The position numbers and the translations under genes are program-made. 64,000 nucleotides of DNA from Bacteroidia bacterium (GTDB lineage: Bacteria; Bacteroidota; Bacteroidia; J057). The notes under the pieces were generated by a model. It was not told where the DNA came from and did no database searches. It saw only the letters and a program-made list of their open reading frames with translations. Of this stretch, positions 28,401 through 36,888 are shown one piece after another (position 1 is the first letter of the stretch; every line of letters begins with the position of its first letter). The stretch spans positions 620,001 through 684,000 of the forward strand of contig JAWKNO010000003.1 of NCBI GenBank assembly GCA_041391665.1. The letters run 5' to 3'.

Positions 28401-28751
28401 GGCATCGCACGCAACGACGGTACGGGTAAATTTGCATTCACCGCTTTCCCTCTGGCCGCACAGCAGGCACCGGTAAATGATTTATTTATAGAAGATTTGA
28501 ATGGCGATGGAACCGGGGATATTCTCCTTGCCGGCAACTTTTACCCCAACGAACCGATATTTGGGCAAAGCGATGCGTCATACGGGGTGCTTCTGCTCGG
28601 AAAGGGTAATGGCAAATTTGTGGAATGCCCGATGGATGAAAGCGGGTTAAAACTTGACGGAGACGTGCGGAAAATCATCTACCTTAAACAGGAAAAATTG
28701 ATTGTCGCAACCCGCAATCAGGGCACAACGCTGGTTTTCTCTCAGTTTTAA
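25491..28751 (+). CDS. VCBS/FG-GAP repeat lipoprotein with ASPIC/UnbV domain
   Basis: 1086 residues, lipobox LIGC (Cys17). Numerous FG-GAP/VCBS calcium-loop blades are visible, such as 'GIADFNQDGIPDICFT', 'ISIADVNQDGWPDIYLSM', 'FFDYDQDGDLDAFMLN' and 'ADLDMDGDLDLVVNN', in two propellers. Between them at about 500-580 is an ASPIC/UnbV-type segment ('GIGASVKIWTDSICQVYDYF', 'QLEITWTGGKKQLFSDV'). In Bacteroidota such proteins usually follow SusCD pairs and are thought to bind carbohydrates or other polymers at the surface. The gene follows the terminator, so it may have its own promoter. It ends 3 bp from the convergent GH35 gene. Confidence 0.9.
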   Translation: MKFYAFPLAIFALLIGCVGKQNTLFRSLDTSETGIGFRNDLFPDDTINAFNFTNFYNGGGVGIADFNQDGIPDICFTANQANPELYIGKGSLKFEKVAQTGLLNPGWVTGISIADVNQDGWPDIYLSMAQHTSFKSSVNQLYINQKTQIPSFREEAKAYGLDFAGFTMQTAFFDYDQDGDLDAFMLNTAPDISNPNHLRLSINNGTHPSSDKLFKNTGKQADGTWHFEDASAEAGIRFEGLGLGLALTDVNQDGFTDVYCSNDFQSDDALYLNNGDGTFTNIIKQAVKHTSLYGMGIDAADFNNDSHRDIFQLDMLPEDSERQKQMIARGDYDKKRLSQAPQFNYQLQYMRNSLQVNLGISDTIPMFSEQGFLYNVAATDWSWSVLMADFDLDGWKDVFITNGYRKNVTDLDFITYNKTQNIFGNRQTQEQNRQEILKAIPEIKLKNYAFKNIPNHSFQNTSSSWGIDQASYSNGAAYADLDMDGDLDLVVNNIDEAAFVYENRSIDKNYIEVAFKGLEGNKEGIGASVKIWTDSICQVYDYFPVHGYLSSMNTPLVIGLGNHKTIDQLEITWTGGKKQLFSDVAAGQQLVAEEADAIKTDQKNLPSQALFTEKNSLLKFEHKESNYVDFLRTPTLQKMLTRNGPVIAKGDFDGDTRTDIVIGGAFNGSPTVIFYQQPDGSFIPKDTLPTDQMEVGAIAVFDANQDGIADIFIAPGASENPMTQREAFQPLLFMGNGKGFTLNPSLPPLNISAESVLAQDFNEDGKMDILLGGSYVPDTYPNTCKSVLLVQQDGIFRQAESDWMPDDMAIKDMESVDIDQDGDMDVVMTGYWSGVILLRKKGKEYVRENLNLPSGWWNCVKPADVDNDGDIDLVLGNEGLNCIFKASPSQPVTLYAKDFNADGRIDPIWGLFLKDKEVAIHPLGTLTDQIIQFKKRYQLFKDYSQADLSDLFTSGDLEGAIDYQVTELRSGIARNDGTGKFAFTAFPLAAQQAPVNDLFIEDLNGDGTGDILLAGNFYPNEPIFGQSDASYGVLLLGKGNGKFVECPMDESGLKLDGDVRKIIYLKQEKLIVATRNQGTTLVFSQF

Positions 28752-28754
28752 GGT

Positions 28755-30377
28755 TTACTCATACAAATACAACTCCACCCGCTGTGTCGCTATCTGCCCC
28801 ACCGGAATGCTGACATGCCTGCCCTGATGCGTCTGGTCGCCATTCAAATGGCGGCTGATCATCCATTTTTCGTTGTCAAATTTTCCTTCATCCACTTTCA
28901 GCAGGCCTACGTTGAGACTTTTGTTATCTACATGTTTGAAGGTGATGACAATGCCTGTACCCGCGACAAAAAATTCGTCTTCGCCGGTCTGAATAATCAT
29001 GGCAGCAGTGACAGGCCAGTCATCGGTTCGGGCGCCTGGTGTCCAGCTCAGGGTATAGTCGTGTTTGCAGGTCAGCTCGTATTTTCCCATTCTCACGATG
29101 GTTTCCTGACTGGTTTTTGAGGCCAGCACGCCTTTTATTTTCCCCTGCCCCTGATTGGCAATGATGAGAGGCGTTAATTCTTTAATCAATCCATACATTT
29201 TTCCCAGTGTTTCTTCCTCGGGCTTCTGGGTTGACTCGATCGAAAAAGGGGCAAATCCGAGGGCCTCATATTGCGCAATCGCATACAGCGATTTTGCGGC
29301 CACGGTTGCATCAAATGCATGTTCGGGCACAAATAACGGATCGCCCTGCCGGGTGTAAAGATCGCACCAGTGCCGGAAATCGGGATTGTAAAAATCAGGG
29401 GCAAGAAAATCTACAGAAGTGCCCGCGGCTTTCCACACATCCATAAGATGAGGGAGTGGTCCTGCGCTGGGGTACTGGCCGGGCTCCCGATTGGGTCGGT
29501 TTAAGGCTGCATTGACAAACATCGGGATCGGGTATATTTTTTTGCCGGCTTCGGCAATTCTGTTGGCAAATACAGAATAATACCAGGCCATAAAAATCTC
29601 GTCTGTATGTACGCCTTTCCCAAACACTTCCTCCCAGGTGCCGGAGGTTTTGTAGCCGTTGGTTTTCCATATTTGTAAAAACTCCGGTACGAGTTGCGCT
29701 TTCTGCTGTTGCATATAGTTCAGCAATCTGGCGGGCACATTTTGCTGAAAAGCTTTATTTGCCAGGGGATGATAATCTCTTGCAGAAGGCAGCATGCCGA
29801 TTTCATTTTCAACCTGAACCATGATCACCGTCTGCTCCCAAATGTCAAATTCCTTGATAAACTGCATCAGATTTTCAAATGCCCGCTGGTCTGCCCGTAG
29901 CACATTTTCGCTGAAAGCACTCAATATCTCCTGACTACGCTGGTTGTTGTCCTTTACCCGCGGGTATTTTTCCTGATTTTGTTTTATCCAGGCAGGGGCG
30001 TGACTTGACATGCTGTTTTTCCAGCTACCAAACCAGAGGAAAATGATTTTCAGTTTGTGTTTACGGGCTTCTGTGATCAAATCCTTATATAGCGAAAAAT
30101 CATAGTTACCTTCCTCTTTTTCAATCAGTTCCCAATACACCGGCACCAAAACGGTATTCAGATTCATGGTGGTCAGTTTGGACCAGACGGGCTCCATATA
30201 CTGCATGGTTGTTGCTGACGAATTGCCCAGTTCTCCGCCTAAAATCAGAAAGGGTTTCCCTTCGACAAGAAGTTGAGTGGCATTGCCCTTTTTTGCGAGA
30301 TGAGGAACAGGCATTTGAGCCGCAACCGGCAGATATAATGCGGCGAACAGTAGGAGGGCTGTGGTAATGTTTTTCAT
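28755..30377 (-). CDS. GH35-like glycoside hydrolase with DUF5597-type C-terminus
   Basis: 540 residues with signal peptide (MKNITTALLLFAALYLPVAAQ). A TIM barrel at about 35-400 carries 'NTVLVPVYWELIEKEEGNYD' near the start, the acid/base motif 'QVENEIG' (E192) and the nucleophile in 'DPLFVPEHAF' (E352). Both glutamates fit clan GH-A, family 35. The C-terminal 120 residues are a beta-sandwich as in DUF5597 proteins. Likely cleaves a beta-galactoside or similar terminal sugar in the periplasm or outside the cell. Third gene of the leftward operon from 33388 (6 bp after the esterase). Confidence 0.85.
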   Translation of the reverse strand: MKNITTALLLFAALYLPVAAQMPVPHLAKKGNATQLLVEGKPFLILGGELGNSSATTMQYMEPVWSKLTTMNLNTVLVPVYWELIEKEEGNYDFSLYKDLITEARKHKLKIIFLWFGSWKNSMSSHAPAWIKQNQEKYPRVKDNNQRSQEILSAFSENVLRADQRAFENLMQFIKEFDIWEQTVIMVQVENEIGMLPSARDYHPLANKAFQQNVPARLLNYMQQQKAQLVPEFLQIWKTNGYKTSGTWEEVFGKGVHTDEIFMAWYYSVFANRIAEAGKKIYPIPMFVNAALNRPNREPGQYPSAGPLPHLMDVWKAAGTSVDFLAPDFYNPDFRHWCDLYTRQGDPLFVPEHAFDATVAAKSLYAIAQYEALGFAPFSIESTQKPEEETLGKMYGLIKELTPLIIANQGQGKIKGVLASKTSQETIVRMGKYELTCKHDYTLSWTPGARTDDWPVTAAMIIQTGEDEFFVAGTGIVITFKHVDNKSLNVGLLKVDEGKFDNEKWMISRHLNGDQTHQGRHVSIPVGQIATQRVELYLYE

Positions 30378-30383
30378 TGAGGG

Positions 30384-31964
30384 CTATTTGCTAAGCACTT
30401 GTTTGATCGTCTTTTGCACCAGTTCTTCCATGATTTTATAGCCTTTCAGGGTAGGATGTACGCCGTCTTCGGCAAGGTCGGTATCCAATCCATTTTTATC
30501 ATTTTTCATGGCAGAATGGTAGTCAACATAGGGGATTTTTTGCTGGCGGGCATATGCTGCGATGCGTCGGTTGAGGTCAACGATCATATCCGAACGGTCG
30601 CCCAGGGCGCGCCGCCACTCAAATTTAGTTGCGGGCAGAACCGAAGCCAATACTACTTTTATCCCATTGGCGCGGGCAATATCAGACATAGACTGGATAT
30701 TGTTCAGGGTAAATTCGGGGTCATAGGGCCCGGTATTTTCGGCGACATCGTTTGTGCCGATGTGGATGACCACCACTTTGGGCTGGAGTGCCACCACATC
30801 CTGCCGGAAACGCAACAACAACTGGACAGAAGTCTGTGCGCTGATCCCCCTTCCGATGTAGTGGTTTTGGGTGAAAAAATCGGGATCAGCTCTTACCCAT
30901 CCCTCTGTGATGGAATTTCCCAAAAACACCACCCTGTTTTCGCCTGCGGCTGGCGGTTTTACCTGGCTGTTAGCCTCCTTATATCGGGCCAGATTGCCAA
31001 AATCTTTTCTCATACGCTCTATCTCTTTGATTTCACCGAGTCTGACGGCCTCTTCGCCGTATAGTTTTTCATATTTGCTGGGATAGACTCTTTTCAGGTA
31101 TCCCTGCGAACGAATCCATTCTCCGAATCGCTCGTACCAGGTATCTGCTGGCAGATTCTGTACCCGCATACCAAATCCGTGTCCGCCTTTTTCGTACACA
31201 TGGAGTTCGGCTGGCTGCCCGGCGTCCAGCCATTTTTTATAAATGTTCAGGCTGAAAGGCGTCATACCCAACTGGTCGTCACTGGCGACGGCAATAAAAG
31301 CAGGTGTCTTTACAGCCGGTATTTTACTGCCGATGATGGCCGGTTCGTAGGCATACACCGGCGCGATAAAATTGGGGCGGTTTTCATCGGTTGCATTGTA
31401 AACCACAGACATTGCGAGCGTTCCGCCTGCCGAAAAACCCATGATACCGATTTTGTTGGGGTCGATGTCCATTTCCGAAGCATGGTCACGAACGTATTGA
31501 ATAGCAGCCAGGCCATCTGCCATCGCCAGCGGAATGATTGGCGCATTCTCTTCATCCAGCTTGTTAAAGTCCCCCATTTTAGCTGAAAGTTCTTTTACAG
31601 GATCATCGGTATAACTTCGCGCCAGCCGATATTTTAATACAAACGCAGCGATTCCCAGTGTATTGAGCCATTTGGCAACATCTACGCCTTCGCTGTTGAT
31701 ACTCAACGTATGGAAAGCTCCTCCTGGCGCAATAATGACAGCCGTTCCTGTCGCCAGATAATAGGGCGGTAAATAAGCAGTGATGGTCGGATCGGCCACA
31801 TTATAGACCACTTCAGTGTTCCAGGGATTGACAGTACTTGTCTGTTCAGTCCAGGTCCACCGTTCAGAGCCGGGTGCTTTGCCTTCATAGAGGCGAATGA
31901 CTTTCTGTGCGGAGATTGTGGAAATAAAAAATACACAGGAGGAGAGTAATAGTAGTTTTTTCAT
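30384..31964 (-). CDS. Two-domain hydrolase: alpha/beta esterase plus SGNH/GDSL esterase
   Basis: 526 residues with signal peptide to SAQ (20). Domain 1 (about 30-290) is an alpha/beta hydrolase of the acetyl-xylan-esterase/BD-FAE type: oxyanion 'APGGAF' (79-84), nucleophile elbow 'GFSAGG' (S178), acid around D229/D230, His in 'GGHGFG' (H262). Domain 2 (about 340-526) is SGNH: 'FLGNSITEGW' (S351), 'GRGISAQTS' (Gly block), 'HIGTNDV' (Asn block) and 'EDGVHPT' (Asp-His). Both triads are complete. Such double enzymes would remove acetyl or similar esters from polysaccharide so the GH35 gene product can act. 11 bp after the cytochrome gene. Confidence 0.87.
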   Translation of the reverse strand: MKKLLLLSSCVFFISTISAQKVIRLYEGKAPGSERWTWTEQTSTVNPWNTEVVYNVADPTITAYLPPYYLATGTAVIIAPGGAFHTLSINSEGVDVAKWLNTLGIAAFVLKYRLARSYTDDPVKELSAKMGDFNKLDEENAPIIPLAMADGLAAIQYVRDHASEMDIDPNKIGIMGFSAGGTLAMSVVYNATDENRPNFIAPVYAYEPAIIGSKIPAVKTPAFIAVASDDQLGMTPFSLNIYKKWLDAGQPAELHVYEKGGHGFGMRVQNLPADTWYERFGEWIRSQGYLKRVYPSKYEKLYGEEAVRLGEIKEIERMRKDFGNLARYKEANSQVKPPAAGENRVVFLGNSITEGWVRADPDFFTQNHYIGRGISAQTSVQLLLRFRQDVVALQPKVVVIHIGTNDVAENTGPYDPEFTLNNIQSMSDIARANGIKVVLASVLPATKFEWRRALGDRSDMIVDLNRRIAAYARQQKIPYVDYHSAMKNDKNGLDTDLAEDGVHPTLKGYKIMEELVQKTIKQVLSK

Positions 31965-31975
31965 ATTGGAGCTAT

Positions 31976-33388
31976 TTACAAGGTCTTCAGATATTCGATC
32001 AGCGCCGCTCTTTCTTCAGATGTCAGGTGGTCGCCAAATGTATGCCCCTGATTTCCATACCCTTCGATCGTACCATCGTAAGTCCAGTCTTCTTTGGCAT
32101 TGGTTTCGACGCTGTAGTTCCATCCGACCTTCTGGTAGTCATAATCGCTGCGTTTTCCGCTTCTGCGCCAGTACAGCGGTCGCTGCGGGCTGTAAAGCAG
32201 ATCGTCGAGTGTTGGGACAGAGCCATTGTGAAGGTAAGGTGCAGTAGCCCAGATACCATCGAGTGGCGGGGCGACATACCCCAGTGAGGGTTCCATGCGG
32301 GACTTAGGTTCTGACTGGGAAAACCAGCTTTGGTTGTACCAGTCGGCGAGCCCAGACTGCTGAGAAAAATACCAGGCGTAATAGGGGTCGGTTTTCACTT
32401 CAGAAAGCGGAACGAGCAAGTTGGGGTATTCTTCTTCTTCGCCATACGTACCGTGGCATTTTTTGCAGGTAAGGGTGAAAATTGTTTTCCCTTTTCTGGC
32501 GAGTTTTTCGTCAACTTCTCCGGGATAGGCAGGCGCTTCAAGCGAATTGAGCCAGGCGAGCACATCGCGGAAATGCCCATTTACTTCCCGGGCGGCGGTA
32601 CTGTCTTTAATGCCCAGCACGGAAGCCTGCATCAGCAATTTGGTAAAATCGCCCCGGCCCATTGCATTGTAATAGAGCGCATTTTTCTTTTTTACATTCC
32701 ATAGCGGCGGTACATCTGCGCCGATATCAAAACCATTCATCTTGAAGGAGGGTTTATCCTGATAGGTCAGGTCGTCGGGGTTGCGGTAGGCAACACAAGC
32801 CTCCTCCAGGCGGAAGGCAGCATTTACGCCTTTGACCTCGGTGATAATATGCGGTGCCAGCGCCTTTTGGAAGTGCCCCAGATTTTCAAAAGCCAGCCTT
32901 TCCGGAGAATCTTTTTTATAGGTAAGCGCAACTTTGAGATTCAGCAGTTTTACTTTCAGCTTCTGATTGGCGGTAAAGTCAGACCAGCTTTCGCCGATGC
33001 TCAGATCCAGTTTTCCGTTGAAATAGCTCGCGTGACAGGTAAAACAATTCCCGCTCACGACCTTCACTCCGTTTGCAGCGGTAAATACATTGCTCGAATA
33101 GGGCACATGCAGATTGTCGCCTTCCCTGCGCAGAAGGGTATCTGTATATTCGCCAAACAACTCCTGATACAGATCCCAGGGAATACCACTGCCGATATAG
33201 TCGCCATAGATCAGATAGTTTAGCCCTGCGTCCGGATCGCCACCGACAAACTGCGGATACGCGGGAATGGGTACGGGTTCTTCTCGGGTTTGAGACACGG
33301 GCAGGGAAATATTCAGCCACGAGTGGCAGGCCGCCAGTAGCAGCAGCACAAAGGAAAACACAATCGTCAGGAATTTCCTTATCATCAT
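31976..33388 (-). CDS. Di-haem c-type cytochrome lipoprotein, RoxA/peroxidase-like
   Basis: 470 residues, lipobox LLAAC (Cys21). Two haem c motifs: 'CFTCH' (115-119) and 'CKKCH' near 310. The second half carries 'GYVAPPLDGIWATAPYLHNG' and 'SVPTLDDLL', a signature shared by RoxA-like rubber oxygenases and di-haem cytochrome c peroxidases. It therefore could be an oxidative enzyme or an electron-transfer lipoprotein facing the periplasm. Being the first gene of an operon with a glycosidase and an esterase is unusual and may point to oxidative attack on the same substrate (inference). Confidence 0.75.
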   Translation of the reverse strand: MMIRKFLTIVFSFVLLLLAACHSWLNISLPVSQTREEPVPIPAYPQFVGGDPDAGLNYLIYGDYIGSGIPWDLYQELFGEYTDTLLRREGDNLHVPYSSNVFTAANGVKVVSGNCFTCHASYFNGKLDLSIGESWSDFTANQKLKVKLLNLKVALTYKKDSPERLAFENLGHFQKALAPHIITEVKGVNAAFRLEEACVAYRNPDDLTYQDKPSFKMNGFDIGADVPPLWNVKKKNALYYNAMGRGDFTKLLMQASVLGIKDSTAAREVNGHFRDVLAWLNSLEAPAYPGEVDEKLARKGKTIFTLTCKKCHGTYGEEEEYPNLLVPLSEVKTDPYYAWYFSQQSGLADWYNQSWFSQSEPKSRMEPSLGYVAPPLDGIWATAPYLHNGSVPTLDDLLYSPQRPLYWRRSGKRSDYDYQKVGWNYSVETNAKEDWTYDGTIEGYGNQGHTFGDHLTSEERAALIEYLKTL

Positions 33389-33468
33389 TTGATTCGTATA
33401 TTCAGGATGACAAATTTAACAAATCTTTCCCACTGCTCTTTTTGTAAGTAGATTTATCAATCATTTTT

Positions 33469-34227
33469 ATGGAACAGCTATTTTCCGGAAAAACAATTGT
33501 CATCACAGGCGCGGCCTCAGGCATTGGCAAAGCGACTGCACAGCTTTTTGCCGCTAAGGGCGGGAATGTGGTAGTTTCTGATGTAAATGCCACAGGCGGA
33601 ATTCAAACGGTGGCTGAAATCACCGCAGCGGGTGGGCAGGCAGTTTTTTTTCAGGCAAATGTAGGTTCGGCGGAAGAAGTCAATCAGCTGATGGATTTTG
33701 CGGTTTCCCATTATGGCAGACTGGACGTTGGTATCAACAATGCGGGAGTAGGCGGGCCGCGGATGCGGCTGGGGGAAATTTCTGCGGAGGAGTTTCATGA
33801 CATTATGAATATCAACCTCAACGGAGTGTTTTACTGTATGCAGGCCCAACTCCGGCACATGCTCAAAGCCAAAGGCGGGATAATTGTCAATGTATCTTCT
33901 GTTGCAGGCATGAAAGCTTTGCCGCTAAGCGCAGCTTACAGTGCCAGTAAACACGCAGTATTAGGACTTACGCGAACGGCAGCGGTCGAATATGCGCGAA
34001 AAAATATCCGGATCAATGCAGTTTGCCCGGTTTTTACGCGGTCAGCCATGGTGGACAAAATGTTTGAAATTGATCCCCGTCTGGAAGAAAAACTCGTGCA
34101 GAGTATTCCATTGGGCAGATATGGTCAGCCGGAAGATATCGCGGCTGGCATCGCCTGGCTTTGTTCGGCAGAAGCCGCCTTCGTCACCGGGCTGTGTCTT
34201 CCGATAGATGGAGGTCTGACGGCGTAA
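33469..34227 (+). CDS. Short-chain dehydrogenase/reductase (classical SDR)
   Basis: 252 residues, typical. The Rossmann motif 'TGAASGIGKATAQLFAAKG' (about 12-30) binds NAD(P); 'NNAG' at about 91; catalytic Ser in 'VSSVAG' and YxxxK in 'AAYSASKHAVLG'; C-terminal 'FVTGLCLPIDGGLTA'. Similar to 3-oxoacyl-ACP or glucose/sugar dehydrogenases; substrate unknown. Divergent from the cytochrome operon (80 bp) and overlapped at its 3' end by a possible small opposite gene. Confidence 0.9.
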   Translation: MEQLFSGKTIVITGAASGIGKATAQLFAAKGGNVVVSDVNATGGIQTVAEITAAGGQAVFFQANVGSAEEVNQLMDFAVSHYGRLDVGINNAGVGGPRMRLGEISAEEFHDIMNINLNGVFYCMQAQLRHMLKAKGGIIVNVSSVAGMKALPLSAAYSASKHAVLGLTRTAAVEYARKNIRINAVCPVFTRSAMVDKMFEIDPRLEEKLVQSIPLGRYGQPEDIAAGIAWLCSAEAAFVTGLCLPIDGGLTA

Positions 34228-34375
34228 CGAGCTCCGAGCTTCCCTCCGTCTTGCCGGCGGTTTCCATCTTTTTATGGTTGCGGAATTTTCCTGCCATGAG
34301 GATCATAATGACTATTCCTCCTATCAGTATGACAATTGCCAGATACTCAACCAGCCTTCTGATCATTTTTACCAT
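34184..34375 (-). CDS. Possible small single-span membrane protein
   Basis: 63 residues: a short basic start (MVKMIRR), one strong TM helix at about 9-28 ('YLAIVILIGGIVIMILMAG'), then a basic and polar tail. It overlaps the SDR gene's end by 44 bp on the opposite strand, which weakens the case. It is downstream of the S46 peptidase gene in the same orientation, but that gene's terminator lies between them. Not assigned to a family; may be spurious. Confidence 0.35.
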   Translation of the reverse strand: MVKMIRRLVEYLAIVILIGGIVIMILMAGKFRNHKKMETAGKTEGSSELVTPSDLHLSEDTAR

Positions 34376-34445
34376 CTTTCTTTTTTTTAGAGACTCGCAA
34401 AAGTACTAATCCCTTGCCATTATGGAAAATGACAAAAAGCATTTA

Positions 34446-34477
34446 TAAAAAAAAAGGCCCCCGAAATCAGGAGCCTT
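34446..34477 (-). terminator. Terminator after the S46 peptidase gene
   Basis: Read leftward: AAGGCTCC, loop TGATTTC, then GGGGGCCTT and nine T. The 8-bp stem includes one G-U pair. It lies 23 bp after the stop codon at 34500 and can also act weakly for rightward transcription. Confidence 0.8.
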
Positions 34478-34499
34478 ATTTTTAAAAAAAGAATATCAA

Positions 34500-36740
34500 C
34501 TATTCTACAATCGTCATTTCCTTCAACAGATGACCTGCACCTGCATATTTGTCAATGATAAAGAGAATATAACGGGCATCTACACAAATCGTACGGTTGA
34601 GGTTGGGGAATACATAAATATCGCCCGACATAGCCTCCCAGTTTCCGTCAAAAGCTGCTCCGATCAGTTGACCTTTGCTGTTGATAACGGGTGATCCGGA
34701 GTTACCACCAGTAATGTCATTGGTAGTGATAAAACAAAGGGGCATGACACCGCCTTTTCCATATCTGCCATAATCTTTATCCTTCCAAAGGCTTTTGAGT
34801 TTGGCCGGAACGATAAATTCTTCATTGGTAGGATCTTCTTTTTCCATTACCCCATCAAGTGTGGTCATATAGTGGTAGGAAACTCCATCAGCAGGATCGT
34901 AAGGGCGCACTTTCCCATAAGTGAGTCGCATGGTAGAGTTTGCATCGGGATAGAAGTTCTTCTCAGGGTGCATTTCTCTCAATCCTTCCACATAGGTTTT
35001 TCTCAATCCTTCGATCTGGTAATTGAAGGTAGCATGAGCCAGACCTACTCTCTGGCGATAAAAATCGATGACACCTGCTACAAAGTGAAAAATCGGATCT
35101 TTGGTCAGCACTTCTGCATCAGGATTTTTAAGGAATGCTTCGAGGCGTCCTTCATCAGTTGCAAGAGAAGTCTGATAGGCAGCATTTGTCCAGGCTTTGA
35201 TTCGCTCATTGATATCGATAGGCATTACAGGCTGGACAATTTCCGGTTCTGATTTTTTCTTCTTTTTCTTCTTCTTCCCGGTTACTTCTTCGACAACAGC
35301 CACAGGGTTTAGGACTTCATCAAAGATTTTGGGGCGAAGCTGCGGGCTTATATTATTGTAGAAGCTGATAAAAGACGCCGCAAATATATCCCGGTCGGCC
35401 TCGTAGAAGAAGGTTTTAAAATGTTCTCCTTTGGCTTCCTCCACCTCTGCGACTGCTCCTGCGATCGCATCAGTATCGCCCGATTGGAGCGCTCCCAGTA
35501 AGCCGGAAAATTCAAAATAGGAGAATACCGAAGCGGAAGGAGCCAGCGCACCGTAATACAGATAGTTCATAAAATGGTCTGCCGGTTTGTACAACGTATG
35601 CAGTTCATCAATATCCTTCAGTACGGTACCATATTTTTCTTTACGCGCGGGGTCGCTGTCAGCCCATTTCTGGAATTCTACTTCTTCCATTCTCTTTTGT
35701 CCGGGCACATCATAGCGGTTCATCATGGTTGTCTGACCGATATAATATTTGTAGGTATTCATCAGACTGGCATAATCAGATGCCATGGCGATACGGGTTT
35801 TGTCGTCTTTATCCATATACGATTTCATGATCCGGGCTTTCTCTCCCATAAGCTCGATTTTGTCGAGGTTGGATTGGTCAAGTGCCAACTGGATCGCAGA
35901 AGACGTCAGATAGCGGGTGGTGCTTCCTGGATATCCCATTACCATGGCATAATCTTCGGGAGCAACCCCCTGAAGGGAGATCGGAAGAAAATGACGGGGC
36001 TGGTATGGTTTGTTTTCGGGAGAATATTCGGCAGGCTGGTTGTCCGGACCTGCATACACTCTTAGCAGGGAGAAGTCTCCGGTATGCCGTGGCCATACCC
36101 AGTTGTCGGTATCAAAGCCAAATTTCCCGATAGAGCTGGGCGGCGCGCCTACCAGACGTACATCACGGAAAACCTGATAGACAAAGAGGTAGTATTCGGT
36201 GCCGTGAAACATTTCCTCCACCTCCGCTGTATAGTCTGTACCTTCGGTAGCTTTGGAAACAATTTCATCAATCACCTGCTCGATGTCGTCACCAGCTGCC
36301 AGTACTTTCTCCGACACATCTTCTGAATGGATCAGAAAAGCCGCAGTAGAGCCGGGGATTGGCAATTCTTCTCCACGAGACATTGCCCAGAATCCATTGG
36401 TAAGAAGATCATTGTCTTCGGTACTTAGTGACGCGATCGCATCGTAAGCACAGTGGTGGTTGGTGAGCATCAGCCCTTCGGGAGAAATCATCTCTGAAGT
36501 ACACTGACCGCCGTTGAGTTTTACGATTGCATCTTCCAGACTGGGTTCGCTTTCGTTGTATATTTTTTCAACAGGAAGTTCAACTCCCTTCTTCACCATG
36601 TCCTCATAATTGAGTTCTTTTACCTTGAGCGGCAACCACATTCCTTCACTGGAAGATTGCACATTGGATTCCTGCGCCCAAACAGAGTTGAGAGAAAAAA
36701 CCCCAAGGAATAACAGCCACACAAAAAGTTTCTTAGTCAT
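34500..36740 (-). CDS. S46-family dipeptidyl-peptidase, DPP7-like
   Basis: 746 residues with signal peptide ending VWAQ. Chymotrypsin-like double barrel with an inserted helical domain: His in 'GLMLTNHHCAYDAIAS' (H95/H96), Asp in 'RHTGDFSLLRVYAG', nucleophile Ser in 'ITGGNSGSPVINSKGQLIG'. The following 'FDGNWEAM' has Gly at the position where DPP11 has Arg (FDR), so preference for hydrophobic rather than acidic residues is expected. It releases dipeptides from peptides in the periplasm. The helical domain contains eight consecutive Lys (about 487-494), unlike typical members. Monocistronic with its own terminator. Confidence 0.92.
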   Translation of the reverse strand: MTKKLFVWLLFLGVFSLNSVWAQESNVQSSSEGMWLPLKVKELNYEDMVKKGVELPVEKIYNESEPSLEDAIVKLNGGQCTSEMISPEGLMLTNHHCAYDAIASLSTEDNDLLTNGFWAMSRGEELPIPGSTAAFLIHSEDVSEKVLAAGDDIEQVIDEIVSKATEGTDYTAEVEEMFHGTEYYLFVYQVFRDVRLVGAPPSSIGKFGFDTDNWVWPRHTGDFSLLRVYAGPDNQPAEYSPENKPYQPRHFLPISLQGVAPEDYAMVMGYPGSTTRYLTSSAIQLALDQSNLDKIELMGEKARIMKSYMDKDDKTRIAMASDYASLMNTYKYYIGQTTMMNRYDVPGQKRMEEVEFQKWADSDPARKEKYGTVLKDIDELHTLYKPADHFMNYLYYGALAPSASVFSYFEFSGLLGALQSGDTDAIAGAVAEVEEAKGEHFKTFFYEADRDIFAASFISFYNNISPQLRPKIFDEVLNPVAVVEEVTGKKKKKKKKSEPEIVQPVMPIDINERIKAWTNAAYQTSLATDEGRLEAFLKNPDAEVLTKDPIFHFVAGVIDFYRQRVGLAHATFNYQIEGLRKTYVEGLREMHPEKNFYPDANSTMRLTYGKVRPYDPADGVSYHYMTTLDGVMEKEDPTNEEFIVPAKLKSLWKDKDYGRYGKGGVMPLCFITTNDITGGNSGSPVINSKGQLIGAAFDGNWEAMSGDIYVFPNLNRTICVDARYILFIIDKYAGAGHLLKEMTIVE

Positions 36741-36888
36741 AAATAAAAATTTAGTTCCTGATTTCAGCTTAAGTTTGCAAGTTAATAAAGTTTTATCAAA
36801 TCATTTCTGACGCTATTTAAAACGCCGTTTGGTTATAATAGTAGCCAATATTGCTAAGTTATTACAATCTGACTGATTTTCTCCCCCA

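Noticed and set aside
34161..34409. 82-codon plus-strand frame across the SDR gene end
   Set aside because: It reads through the SDR gene in another frame; the opposite small membrane-protein frame is more protein-like, though itself uncertain.
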